64,000 nt of DNA, from assembly GCA_951230915.1 (NCBI GenBank), contig OX579636.1, forward strand, positions 635,001-699,000, read 5' to 3'. Shown here piece by piece: positions 22,039 to 33,065 of the stretch. The position numbers and the translations under genes were made by a program. This stretch comes from Antitrichia curtipendula. Lineage: Eukaryota > Streptophyta > Bryopsida > Hypnales > Leucodontaceae. The notes beneath the pieces are model-generated. The model did not search any database and was not told where the DNA came from. It saw nothing but the letters and a program-made list of their open reading frames with translations. How positions within the stretch are numbered: position 1 is the first letter of the stretch; every line of letters begins with the position of its first letter.

Positions 22039-23143
22039 TTGGCCATGTGGACAGCTCATTGGGTAGCCAATCGGAAATTCCCTCCAGGAAAGCGGCAAGT
22101 GCACACGGGCTTCTTTGAACGTAGTTACCTAGTTGTACATCCAATTCCAGCTGGTTTTCAAGAATGCAACAATTTGAAGAATCTCTCTAGCGCGCAATTG
22201 CAATATTTGTTTTATCGCCATTCAACGAAGCTCCTTGTCTGGGGTTCAAGACGTGAGGAAGGCAACAATGATGGATTCCCAACACAACTTCACGTCCACT
22301 TGCGACAGTTGTCTTTCCGAACGTTGTGGCAAGGAATACAGTTGTGTCGGGTGGTAGTGTGGTTCTTGAGGGAGGGACTCATGTGCGGTCAGTACTCCAA
22401 GTCCTACAACCAACTATGTCCTTTGACTTAAGTGCCAAAGTTGGAGAAACCACTACTGAGCTGGATGGCCATGTAGATAAAGAAAATGTGGAGTCCACAA
22501 TTCCCTATGACATTTTGCCGGTGAAGACAAAGCGTAAGTATATGCACAAATAAAAGACCTCTGGGGGCAAAGACAACTTTGGAGACACACCCGCCAACTT
22601 TTGCAGTGGTGGGGGAGGAACCACAACCAAGGACATGGCCATGACATCATTACCAAAGTGGAAGCAAAAGTATATACGCAAAAACAAGCCTCCAGTGGAC
22701 ATGGCCGACATTGCTGCAAAGACAACAACTGCTATGAAAGCATCTTTTTACAGCTTCTTCCTTATAAACGGGCACAAGGACGTGGGCGTACACAACTTCG
22801 ATGTCAGAAGATAGATGATCACCTTGAAAGACATTTAAGCGGGAAAAAGTGCCTTGAACCACTTCCGATGGATTCTAAAGGATCCGAGCCACCTATGTTG
22901 AGGGCTCACTCAAATTTGTCAGGCCGGGTCCACGTTCTCCTTCGAGACCTTTTGTGGGGTGGAGAGGTTGTCCATATCTCGTATCCAGCTGCGGTCAAGA
23001 TGATCCTGGGAAGAGAGCACTCTGCAGATGGTACTAACTTGTTGCAAGTCGACTTGGGGACGTATCTTGGTGTGCAAGCTTTACCACGAGGGTTTTGTGT
23101 GCAATATGCACCGCACCTAAACCTCGGGGGAGGAGGGAGGTAG
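22039..23143 (+). pseudogene. Degenerate coding remnant, unidentified
   Basis: Protein-like translation runs in changing frames. It opens with a stretch beginning MAMWTAHWVANRKFPPGKRQ (22039-22310), then shifts frame to a Thr/Lys/Asp-rich stretch (22326-22550) and continues past a stop to about 22818. A module containing K-(R/Q)-KY(M/I)(H/R)K and TTT(K/E) occurs twice in tandem (about 22436-22580 and 22600-22735), a degenerate internal duplication. Stops and frame changes indicate decay. I do not recognise the family; the position after unit B and the shared 21950 sequence suggest it belongs to the same mobile element. Confidence 0.35.
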
Positions 23144-23149
23144 TGTGTA

Positions 23150-24530
23150 AAAAAACTAAGGGGATAGGAGCAAATACCAAGTATTTTTTTAGGGGGGTAT
23201 TATTTTTATTTTTATTTTTTTAAACACGCTATCATTATATAATTTCCTACTTTGGATTATTAGAGAAGGGACTTGCATTACTTATAATTCTAAATGGATA
23301 TGAATAAATGATATGGTAATTTAGATTTAAAAAAAATTCTACTACAATTTTTGTCCTACAATAAAAAAATTTAAAACTTTCTTTTCTTTCCCCCACTAAT
23401 GACTACTTAGAACTAGAACTTAAAAGAAAAGTATAGTCAATACTACTATTGTATCTTCCATAAAAATTGTCAATGACACTCATTTACTAGGTACATATCA
23501 TATTATTGAATGCTATCTATTGAACTTTAAGTTTAGGTCTTTTTTACATGATTAATATGAATGATATGGAGTTCACTTTTTGATATCAACTTTACTTTAA
23601 CCTACATTGTTTGATTCAGTGTACATGTCTTCACAGTATGCACAATAATATGTCAAATTTATTTTTGCACTATCATGGTAGTATGAAATAGAAGTATGAA
23701 ATAGAATGTCCTAATTGTATTTACAAACACAATGAGTGAAAAAAAATGTGCATATCATGTCTAGTTATGGAGACACAAAAAAACTGAGCTTGTACACCTA
23801 AAAAAGGCAATTTCTAAACCCCATAGTGGACCTTGAACCCTGAACAACTGGAATGACAAACAAAGGGTCTGGAATAGGAATCGCTAATTTCCAAAATTAA
23901 ATGATAGCCACCTAAAGTTAGCCAACATCTATTGTAGAAATTAGTAAAGTCTATAAAATTATTGAACACTTTGAATATGCCACTCACAAGGTAGCAACAT
24001 TTAATACTTTTGACCAAAAAAAAGAATAAAAAGGGAGGTATCCTAGGTCTAATTTTTTTTTAATTGAACCTGTTTTTCTACACCCTATAGTAGTTTGAAG
24101 ACATGGCATGGCATTTTTGTATCCTATAGTATATAAAAATAAATTATAATTTTTATCTCAAATGTTTTTAGGCACCCTTTCATTTGTTCACACGTAGTTT
24201 TCTACTATTATCGCTTACTGCTTCCTCTTCCCCCCTCCCCCCTCGAGACCTAAATAAGGGGGTCGTAGCTTCACCAAATGAGTGTTCCTCAATTGTGGTA
24301 CGGGGAAACGGACAAACAACGGAAGTGGACGACATCAGTCCGCTAGATTGAGAGCTTACAAACAACGATTCCTCCCATGATTGGGATCCGGCACTGAGCG
24401 ACAACTTCGAGGACCTATCTATTGTGTCTAGCGGTGTAAGCTCTGTTGATATGCAAGAGGATGCCTCCTTGGTTTTGCTTGGGGAACTTGGAGTTTATTC
24501 CTAAAGAGCTATAGATGAGTTTAATAAAAA
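23150..24530. other. AT-rich intergenic; short acidic open frame at 24351-24503
   Basis: Mostly homopolymer-rich AT DNA. At 24351-24503 (plus) an acidic open stretch reads ELTNNDSSHDWDPALSDNFE and continues to a TAA. It contains GGTGTAAGC, which could be a splice donor, and so resembles the acidic mini-exons of R and B in character, not in sequence. Too short and isolated to call a gene. Confidence 0.35.
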
Positions 24531-25139
24531 TGTTGCTGTAATAATATGAACCATGTGAACCACCATATTGGTTCACATTTTATAGCATGGAAAATATAAA
24601 CAATGTTCGTGAATTTACAAGTCCGGAAGTGTAAGTACTCTGGATTAAATCATAACTACAAATTAGGGAGTTTTCCATTAGATAGTAATAGGAGCTTTAG
24701 GGGTTTAGGATGAAAATGTTTAAAACGCAATTAGGAGGAAAAAAGGGAAAATTCTAGGAAAAAATAGGGATTTAAAACTAAAAAGATTCTAAGCAAGATT
24801 TGATAAAGTATCCAAATTAGGCAACTAGTAAAATGTTAGGGGAAAAGGAAAACAAAATCCTACAAAAAAAAAATGATATTTGAGAAACCAAAAAAAAATA
24901 CTAAGTATAAAAAATATAAAAATCAAAATCAAAAAATAGAAAGTACACAAGTATAAAAAAAATGAAAACCAAAATACTACAAGAAGGAAATGAAGCTAAA
25001 AATAAAATGAAAAGCAGAAAAAAATAATAAACATGAAAAAATACAAAACAAGTTAGTAAACTTAAAACTATTACTACTAGAACACCGGAATAGTGAAGGA
25101 ACCACTAAAGTAGGATAAAAACAGAAAAATTGGGGGGAA

Positions 25140-25262
25140 AATAGTAATTTAGAGGGATTTACACAAAATTAGCCCAGTCTACGCTAAATTAGTGCAGTTT
25201 TCACTAATTTGGCGCATTTTACATTAAATTAGCATTTTTACAATAAAGTAGTGATAGATGAA
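25140..25262 (+). repeat. Short tandem array of ~22-bp units (TTTACACTAAATTAGYGCAG)
   Basis: Five or so degenerate units. The same array, inverted, is present at about 48405-48495 in copy 2 of repeat K. Confidence 0.65.
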
Positions 25263-25576
25263 CGAAATTAGAAGACATAATCCTTTAGGAGGTGGATATT
25301 AGCAAAATTATGGTTGCAAGCTCTCTCTCTTGTCTCTCTCCTAATTTTTTGTGCATGAGGTGTTTGGAGAGCTTGGTGGAAAAATGTGAAAAGAAATGGA
25401 AGAAAAATGCTAGGAAGATGATTGCAATGCATTAGGATTAGAAGTAGCACAATTTGTCGAGTAGGTCACTATTTTTTGGTGAAAAATGGTGAAGAAATGA
25501 TGGAATTTAGGTCAAATGAGAAATGGAGTTTGAAAGATGGAAAAAAATTAGGGTGTTGCAAACCTTGAAGGAGACT

Positions 25577-25925
25577 GCCAACTTTGGCAAGTTGTAGCAG
25601 GAACATGGAAGGACGGATTGAACTAAAATTTTATGGGATGGTGTGCCTCAAAGACGGATTTTCAACAAGTCTACGCTCAACCTATTTGGAGCTTGGAGAA
25701 AGCCGTGGTGGTCGTTTTTGTGGCGGAAGGTCTGCTGCCGCAGGATTTCGGAGCAGCAACTTTGGAGAGCTGTAGCGGGAGCATGAAATGGCGGATTGAG
25801 CTGAAATTTGGTGGAATGGTGCGCGCTTAAGCTGGCTTTCCAGAAGGCTTAGTCTTGATCCATTTGGAGCAAAATGGAGGCACTGGTGACCGTTTTTGTG
25901 GAGGAGGGTCTGCTGCCCTTAGAAG
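25577..25925 (+). repeat. Two ~165-175-bp tandem units in repeat K copy 1
   Basis: Both units contain an AACTTTGG start, GTAGC(A/G)GGA(A/G)CATG, GGCGGATTGA(A/G)CTGAAATTT, a GATGGTGYGC block, and end in TGGCGGAAGGTCTGCTGCC-like sequence. Copy 2 holds three such units (47560-48070). Apparent open frames (25584-25830) come from the GC-richer repeat sequence. Confidence 0.65.
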
Positions 25926-26883
25926 GGAGTACGTATTGAGTTTTTTGTGTAATTTTTGGCAATTGCATTTGTGTAATTGCAATTATTATTGCGCCTTGTT
26001 ATGAAAAATGTTGAATGAGCACATGCGTGTAAAATGAGAATGCATGGTGAATTACAAGTTGTAAATCAAACAAATAGTGGGAAGTGTAACCATGGACAAG
26101 TGTTGTGTTCCACCTGTGAATCAAAGAATGGTGCCATTTCTAGGATTTTGTGGGTTGGATGGTATGCTAGGATTATCTTGTAAAGGTCAAATTTGACCCA
26201 TTTGAGTGTTTTCTATGGTAATTTGTAGTGGAATTGGAACATAGATAGATGGAGGAAAATAAGGGCATATGAACCGGGACATGAATCGTGTTTTTAAAGT
26301 GTTTATGGATGTAATAATGCTGAAATTTAATTTTAAGGTCCCAATTTAGCTCATTTTGGGCTATAATTGCAAATTTCTAGGAGATTGGGGTGTAGAAAGT
26401 TGCTTTGATCTCCTTGGATACAAATTAGGTGATTTTGAGTTGGAATTCATTGTTTGGAAGGCAATCTAGGTCTAGTGTCCCATACACTCTCCACCGACCA
26501 ACTCTTGGGCATTTTTTACCACATACAGTGAACCATCACATTTGTAATGAAGTAGGATGAGGTGGAAATCATAAAAAGAAAGAAACTCCAAGCGAGTGAG
26601 CTTGATGCTTATGAATAGAGCGATGGATTCAAAAACTTAGAGGATAGCTCTAAGTTTTTTTCGGTCCAATTCGAACATGAGATCCGGCCAGTTGGATGTT
26701 TCCAAGTCCAGAAGAAGTCGTACCTTGTTCCGAAATGGGTGTTTGGCAGGACTAATTTTACAAGCTTGATCTAAGCTCAAGAAAATGATCAACTTCTAAA
26801 AGTGGATAGAGTAGGCAACTTCCAAGTGGAGTGGCACCTCAGTGCGGACATGAAGATAATAAAATGTATATATGGATTAGAGC

Positions 26884-28930
26884 ATGGAGCTAACACTACT
26901 TACTCCTTCATCTATTGCATGCAGTAGTGAACGAAGCTTCAATAGGGAACCAGAGTGCTATTCAAGCAAGTTAAGTGCCACGATGAAGCACTCTTTTGAA
27001 GGCGGTTTGTTTGGAGGTAGTGTCTCAGCAAAATCAGTTGATATGATGGAACACTTGTGGTGGAAATCAATTCTGTTGATTCCACTCACAAGGGTGCACA
27101 TATGCACACTCCATGTGCAAGTACGCATATGCAAGAAGATCATTCACCATCATTTTATGTTTGTAGAACATGTACAATGAAGTGCAAAAAACCCTTGCAA
27201 TCCAACAAATGGAGAAAGCATTGTCGGTTATTGGCACTCATGGTGGGAACATGGAAATTGCAGTGGATCTGCAACGTTCTGGAAAGAGCAATAGTGTTCC
27301 TCTAAAGCTGTCCATCAATGGAGTTGTTGCATCAAAGTTGTTCCAAGCTAGCACTTGGTCTGAAAAAGATAAGGCATGGATGGACATCTGCTAATCAGAA
27401 CACAATTACTTGATTGATGGGGCCTCTAGGATAACCAAACTCAAAATGTGGCAGGCTTTTGATAAGTTACAACCTTACCTCACTGGTCTCACCTTAACTT
27501 TGGAGTAGAGGAATACTTTCAAGGAAAAGGTGGAGGCATGGAGAAAATTGTACATCAAGGCCTTTGGGAAGGAATATGTAACTCATTACATGGTAAGTTT
27601 CCAGCTTTTGTTCTATTTTACTTATCCCATAAGCTTATATTGTTGTTGACTCCAGATGAAACTGATGTTTATTTTATTAGGCTTATACTTTAACATGAAA
27701 AAGGATTTAGTTTTTTTCTAACTTGTGAGAATTAAAGGAGAAAGTTGTCACCAAAATTGATTACTGGATATGGCAAGTCACCCGAGAGATGAGATAGCTT
27801 CGATTGTTGTCCACAATAACAAAGACACTTCTGGGAAATAGATTCTCATAAAGCTAGAAGTAGGATCTTGGGTGACTATTCAACCTCAACCTGAGAGCAC
27901 CGGAGAGTGGGAAAGAGACACCGCATGGCATGGGGGTGCCTCATTTGGTAGAGCATACAAGGGGAAGAATTTGAAGTTCCACTTCAAAATGACGTATGCT
28001 TCAGATTCATCACGGGCACCAAAGATGGAATTGGATGCAGTGAAGATTTGTCATGCTTACATGTGTCGACAATTACAGTTGGAGGTAGCAAAGAATTTGA
28101 GGGAGCCGAGACATTGCAATTACCTCTATCTATTGTACTTTGACAATTGGGTGCATTCAAAGTCTATTTTTAGTGTCATCTATGTGCTTCATGTTGAGAT
28201 TGGAGAATCCATGAGAAATGGAAGATCTCATTGTAGCTTATTAAAGAATGGTACTTTCTATTTTCGAGTAGTGTATATTCCTCCAACCTTGCTAGAGTTG
28301 TATGGAACTATGGAGCCTCTACCTCTGCTGGACCTGCTGGATCCAAAGTGGACCTTTCCTAATATGCACACCGGCAAGGCTTACCGCACTAAATTTGATT
28401 GTGACTATCACCAAGTGATGAAAGCATCTACTGGAAGTAAGTATGGGTGCATTCAGTGGTTCTTCCCAATTCATGTCTTTGTTGACCTTTTTGTTGTTGT
28501 TCACTCAATTTGATGAAGCTTTCAAGTGCCGGTATCACCTTGGAAGGTAGACGTTGTTCACAAGTTTCCAATACTTGAGGGAGCACATGATTCCAAGAAG
28601 CAAAATATGGGAGCCAATTGACTAGGTGGAGGCAATGGAGACCATGTTGATGCGATGCATGTTTTGTGGTGTAGAGCTCCTAGTATTTGAAGTTGGAAAA
28701 ACGTGGCCTTTGTCCCACATGCAGCAATAGCTGTGCATATCTTTTGGAGATGATGCACCACTAGATTTCAACTTTGAGGTGGTGGAAGGAAGGTTGCCCA
28801 AATTGCAAGGTCAATGTGCGGAATGAGGGAAAAATTATTGCGTAGGAAGTGTTGCCTCCAAAGCTCCTGTTGATACATGAGCAAGTTTGACAAAATCCTA
28901 GATCATCCAAGAGCATGGCAGTGGAACCAA
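26884..28930 (+). pseudogene. Decayed multi-exon-like coding remnant, unidentified
   Basis: Protein-like segments run on the plus strand. 27170-27394 contains PLKLSINGVVASKLFQ and then, past a TAG, ITKLKMWQAFDKLQPYLTGL. The segment ends at ATG|GTAAGT near 27593, a good splice donor. 27872-28513 is open for 213 codons (ESTGEWERDTAWHGG near the start) and is continuous upstream past one stop. 28640-28870 shows Cys pairs MRCMFCGVELL, CPTCSNSC and WWKEGCPNCK, spread over two frames, that look like a broken zinc-binding module. Stops and frame changes show that it is not functional as read. I cannot assign a family. Mobile-element origin is possible but unproven. Confidence 0.35.
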
Positions 28931-29855
28931 TTGGAAGTGAATTAGAGATTTTAGTTAGGGCTGCAGACATTATTATGCTTAGTCTAGGAATCAATGGACA
29001 TTCAAGAAATTATCAATTCACTCACCAAATTTTTCCACAATTTGCTCATTTTTTGGATGTGCTTATTTCTCCACCCATTGCACTCAATGTCACCGTTGCC
29101 TCCCAAATTACTTCAGTGAATCTGTCTTCTTTTCATTCTAGAATGCATAAATCACTTTTTCTTTCATCACACTTGTTTTCCCAATGGTTGATTCTATCTC
29201 TAAACTTTTTGAATCATGGAATTACTCATGCTTTTCCTTCAAGTTTTGGTTTCTTAATGGTGACTCTAAGCGCGTCTTGGATACTCCAGAAGAGTGCCTC
29301 ATAAATGGCAAAATGGTAATGAGAGACCAAAACTGATGCTCAAAGTAACAGCTCTGATGTTTTTTGTGAACTGGAAGAAACAGTAGCTTTAGAATCCAAA
29401 ATAGCGGGCTAAGTGATACTTCTAACTAGTGGAGATACCAAACTTGTGGCATTCCCGCCATCTTCCAGCCTCAGCTTCATCCATCCATCAATTAATAGTT
29501 TAAGAAAGTACCAAGGATGATAAAACATATAGGTTGAGCATCATAGGAGGACTAGTACACACTAAAATATTATAAAATACTTTTGGTACCACGACTATAG
29601 TGGGAATAAACTATTCGGAGGTATTGGTACCATCATTCCACATATGGTACCATCCAACTCCCCCAAACGTCGATGTTGGATCCTCCATGTTTCTGGCATT
29701 TTCTCCATTTGACACAAGGGGTGCCACAAAGGTTCCTTCACTCCATATGCAAGTACGCAAAAAAACAAGTAATTTTTGTGGGTCTTCCAGATGACCTTTT
29801 GAATGGCCCAAATTTTTTGTAATGCTTATGTGGTATTTTCAAATTACAACTCGTG
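28931..29855. other. Intergenic, nothing firm
   Basis: A 129-codon plus frame (28915-29304) is mostly low-complexity Ser/Phe/Leu after its first 40 codons. I do not call it a gene. Confidence 0.35.
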
Positions 29856-30000
29856 TGCGACTAGTTTGCGACTCATTTGTCACTTCATTGCGACTCATTT
29901 GTAATTCGTTTGAAACTCATATGTGACTTCATTGTGACTCCTTTGTGATTTATTTGCAACTTGTCTATGACTTATTTGCAACTTGTTTGTGACTTGTAGA
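29856..30000. repeat. Tandem ~12-bp TTTGYRACT words
   Basis: About eleven consecutive degenerate copies of ACTYRTTTGYGACTTNNTTG-like words run from CGACTAGTTTGCGACTC to TTGTTTGTGACTTG. A related, inverse-sense cluster (AAACAACTANNAAACAACT) follows at 30195-30260. Such clustered short repeats are typical of sub-terminal regions of CACTA-type elements. A CACTAGAAGAAAAACGTG-type end (minus strand) does lie at about 30676, but its partner end was not found. Confidence 0.5.
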
Positions 30001-30799
30001 ATTTGTATATTTCAAAATCTACAAAATGTAGAAAATCTATAAATTGTAGAAGTCTACAAACTACATAAATCTTAGAAATTTATTAACAAAATTTGTTACA
30101 GAAGGATACAACTACATACAAGTCTTATATGTCCAATCTAATGGTACTCTTGACAAGTGATATGAGACAATTGTTATTACACAATCAAAAAATGATTTGA
30201 AAACAACTAAGAAACAACTAAGAAACAACTACTAAGCAACTACAAAACAACTAGGAAACAATTTCTATCATTTTACAGTTGCAAATTTTTCCTAATTATT
30301 TCCTAGTCGTAGACTAGTTGTTTTCAAGTTGGATCCTGCTTGCTTTCTAGTGAAATTCTTGTCGTTTTCTAGTCACAATCCAATCATTTTCAAGTCAAGT
30401 TATAGTCAAATTTAGATAATATGCGACTGCAGAGTTGTCTTCATCAACAACTATGATGAATATTGGATGTAGAATACCTCACAGTAATTCTAAATGACAA
30501 TTCTATTATCCTCCCGTAATCCTACACTTCATTCTACAACTACTTTGCAACTCCAACAATATACATGTCAAAGTCGGTGCAAATAGAGAGGGATTATAGT
30601 TGCAGTGCAGTTGTATTGGACACTTAGTCGCAAACAAGTTGTCAAATATCGATTGCAGTGGACACGTTTTTCTTCTAGTGAGAAGACCTCCCATTTTCAC
30701 AATAAAATTCAGAAGATGAATAGTTGCACTTCTATACTACTAGATTGATTCTCTGTCATTCATCGAATGCCAAACATCCTCCTATCCTTCTCATTGACT

Positions 30800-31001
30800 T
30801 TGAAAATCATCCCTTTTCATTACCGTGTGAATCATTGGCTTAAGAAATAGCAAAAGCACTCATTGGAAATCAAACTACTATAGAAAACCTCCCCTTTTCA
30901 CAACAAAAATTCTAAGATAAATAGTTGTATTTTTAGCCCACTGCAAGGATTCCATATCATCCATCGGGCATTTGGTGTCTGTGTTGACATTCAAGGATTA
31001 A
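30800..31001. mobile_element. Q-family repeat (piggyBac-like MITE), copy 1, partial
   Basis: Closely similar to 42834-43061: TTTGAAAATCATCCCTTTTC, GTGTGAATCATTGGCTTAAG and GTGTCTGTGTTGACATTCAAGG, ending at TTAA (30998-31001). A second partial copy precedes it (about 30680-30775) and another lies at about 32918-33065. The left terminus is missing or altered. Confidence 0.5.
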
Positions 31002-31893
31002 CCCGTAAAAGCCCAAGGCCTTCTTGGGTTCAAAAACATCATTGCTTTTGAAGTTTTATAGATCCAAATGTTACTAAGGTATAGAAATTTCAACCATACA
31101 ATCTTATAGTGTAAATGCTATAGATGACATGTGGAAAATTTGGAATCATTTGGCCTCATAGATTGCAAGATTATAATGTTTTAGTGTTGAAAAAGGATGC
31201 TGAAATTTTCCTAGCAACAAATTTGGAGGTGAAATTTGTTTTGTAAGCCTACTCAAATGCAAAAACTTCAAACTCTCAAGTGATTCAAAACCAACATGCA
31301 AACACATTAGTGAAAGAAAATATCATTCAGTTGACTCATTGTGTCTAATTGTCTGCAAAATGGCTTTAAAATGTCAAAAAACAGTAACAAAAGTTGAAAA
31401 AAACCCATCTAAGGTCAAACCTCCTTCTACTAAAATGCTTCTCAATCACTCATAAGTCATAACTACTTGGATTGATATGAAATTTTAAAGACGCAAACAA
31501 GACTAGTATGCGCAACTTTTCCAAAACAACTTATTAGAAATAGACACTATATAAAGAAGAAACAAGCTGCCAAAATTCATTGTCATCCAAAGATGTTGAG
31601 ATTTTGAAATTCTAATTGCTACCAAACATTCAAAACAATTTGGATTGGCACGACAATTGAACTACAATAACTAGACTACAAGGGAAACATAAATCAACAA
31701 ATTTTATTGAAAATAAACATTGGATGAGGGAGATACAAGCCCCCGAAGTTGCAGCCATGAAATGCAGTTTTGTGAATTCAGATTGAACCTTTGAACTTTG
31801 ATTGGCTTACAAAATCTATACATCTTGAATTGATCTAAAATCTACCACACAAACTAGGAGGGATAGCGCAAATTTTCCAACAAGTTCTATTAA

Positions 31894-32796
31894 CCCCTAA
31901 AGGACCAAGGTCAATTTTCTGTCAAAAATCACTCAAAACTACCATTTTTGTTGTGTTCATCTAAAAAAATCTAAAATATATATATTTTTAAATCTAACCA
32001 TAGGGTCTTATACTTTACTTGTCTAAGATCATGTGGTAAAAATTTCATAGAGATTGACCGTGCAAATTAGAAGATATTAGCATTCAAAGTTGGAAAAAAA
32101 AGAAAAATTGAACACTAGCATGCAATTTTGATGACTTTGACCGCCCTTTGTGGAGTTTTCTTGCACTATGGACCTTGAATTAAAAAAATAATTGTATTTA
32201 AAAAATTGATTTGAAAGTCTAGGAAAAAAATTTCAAAAGAAAAATGCTTGATTTTCATTCTTTAAAAAACTGTCTAGTAGAAGTAGGTCCAAGATTGAGA
32301 GAAAAACTAAATCATTAATAGCTCTAAGAGGGGATTGAAATACAATAATCCCAATAGTGAGATTGTTCTAGAAATTAAACTTAATCTTTTAAAAAAAAAT
32401 TATTTGAAAATTTGAAAATTTGCATTTAGAAATGAATCCTATAAGTTATTTTTTCAAAAAGATGTCTAGATTGTTCATAACTTTCACATCATTAATCCAA
32501 ATGGAATTAATCAAAGCTTCACATGTAGATAAAATATGATCTATAATAAGAAGGAATTAAAAAATTTAATTTCATGTTTTTGTAGATTTTTTTTCTACCC
32601 GGTGAAGTGAAAATTATGTTTCAGATGGTATACTTTTGCTCCCGGTCACCGATTGAATTAAAAATTATATTTTCACAAAGTTAAGAAGTTTTTCTATCTT
32701 ATGAGAAAGTTCCAAAAAGTTTCATTAAAAATTGAGGTCATAGGAACTTGCCAAAAATCCATTTTGTCCTCTAAGGGGACAATGGTTCTTTAGGGA
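31894..32796 (+). mobile_element. piggyBac-like non-autonomous element, copy P6
   Basis: TTAA is found at 31890-31893 and 32797-32800. The left end is CCCCTAAAGGACCAAGG and the right end is CTAAGGGGACAATGG, then CTTTAGGGA. Internal landmarks are shared with P1, P3 and P7: TCACTCAAAACTACCATTTT, 'TAGGGTCTTATACTT' and CATTTTGTCCTCT. 903 bp, no transposase. Confidence 0.65.
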
Positions 32797-33065
32797 TTAA
32801 ATTCAGACATTAGATGCAAAAGTTACAACACTTCAAATTGAACTTTCAGACTAATTGAAGACACTTTTGGTTTTGGAGGGCACTTAATGGTTAAGGTTTA
32901 AAGGACGGATTGGCCACCTTGAAAATTATCCTTTTGGATACCTTGTGAATCATTTGCTTAATAAAATCCAATAGTACCCATTGGAAGTCAAGCTATTAAA
33001 TAAAATTGTCTCCTTTTGATACAAAATTCCAAGGATGAACATGTGCATTTTGGGTCCTCACCATA

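Larger units (their letters stand above)
24530..26500 (+). repeat. Dispersed repeat K, copy 1
   Basis: This stretch matches the reverse complement of about 46900-49110. Shared blocks in order are: GAACCACCATATTGGTTCA-type text, 'GTGAATTTACAAGTCCGGAAGTG', the (CTAAAA)-rich purine region, 'ACCAAAATACTACAAG', AACACYRGAATAGTGAAGGA, the TTTACACTAAATTAG minisatellite, the CTCTCTTTCTCTC tract, TTTGTCGAGTAGGT, and the ~165-bp tandem units. Probably a TE or a long non-coding repeat; no terminal structures were identified. Confidence 0.6.

Noticed and set aside
24180..24404. 74-codon minus frame and acidic plus frame as genes
   Set aside because: Short, overlapping, no start context, and the plus frame is interrupted upstream.
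27057..27305. Zinc-finger-like string (VCRTCTMKC) in a short frame
   Set aside because: It lies in a frame different from the protein-like one and has no second Cys/His pair at proper spacing.
28640..28870. Replication-protein-A-type zinc finger of a Helitron
   Set aside because: The Cys pairs lie in different frames, no Rep/helicase sequence is nearby, and no 5'-TC / CTRR-3' hairpin ends were found.
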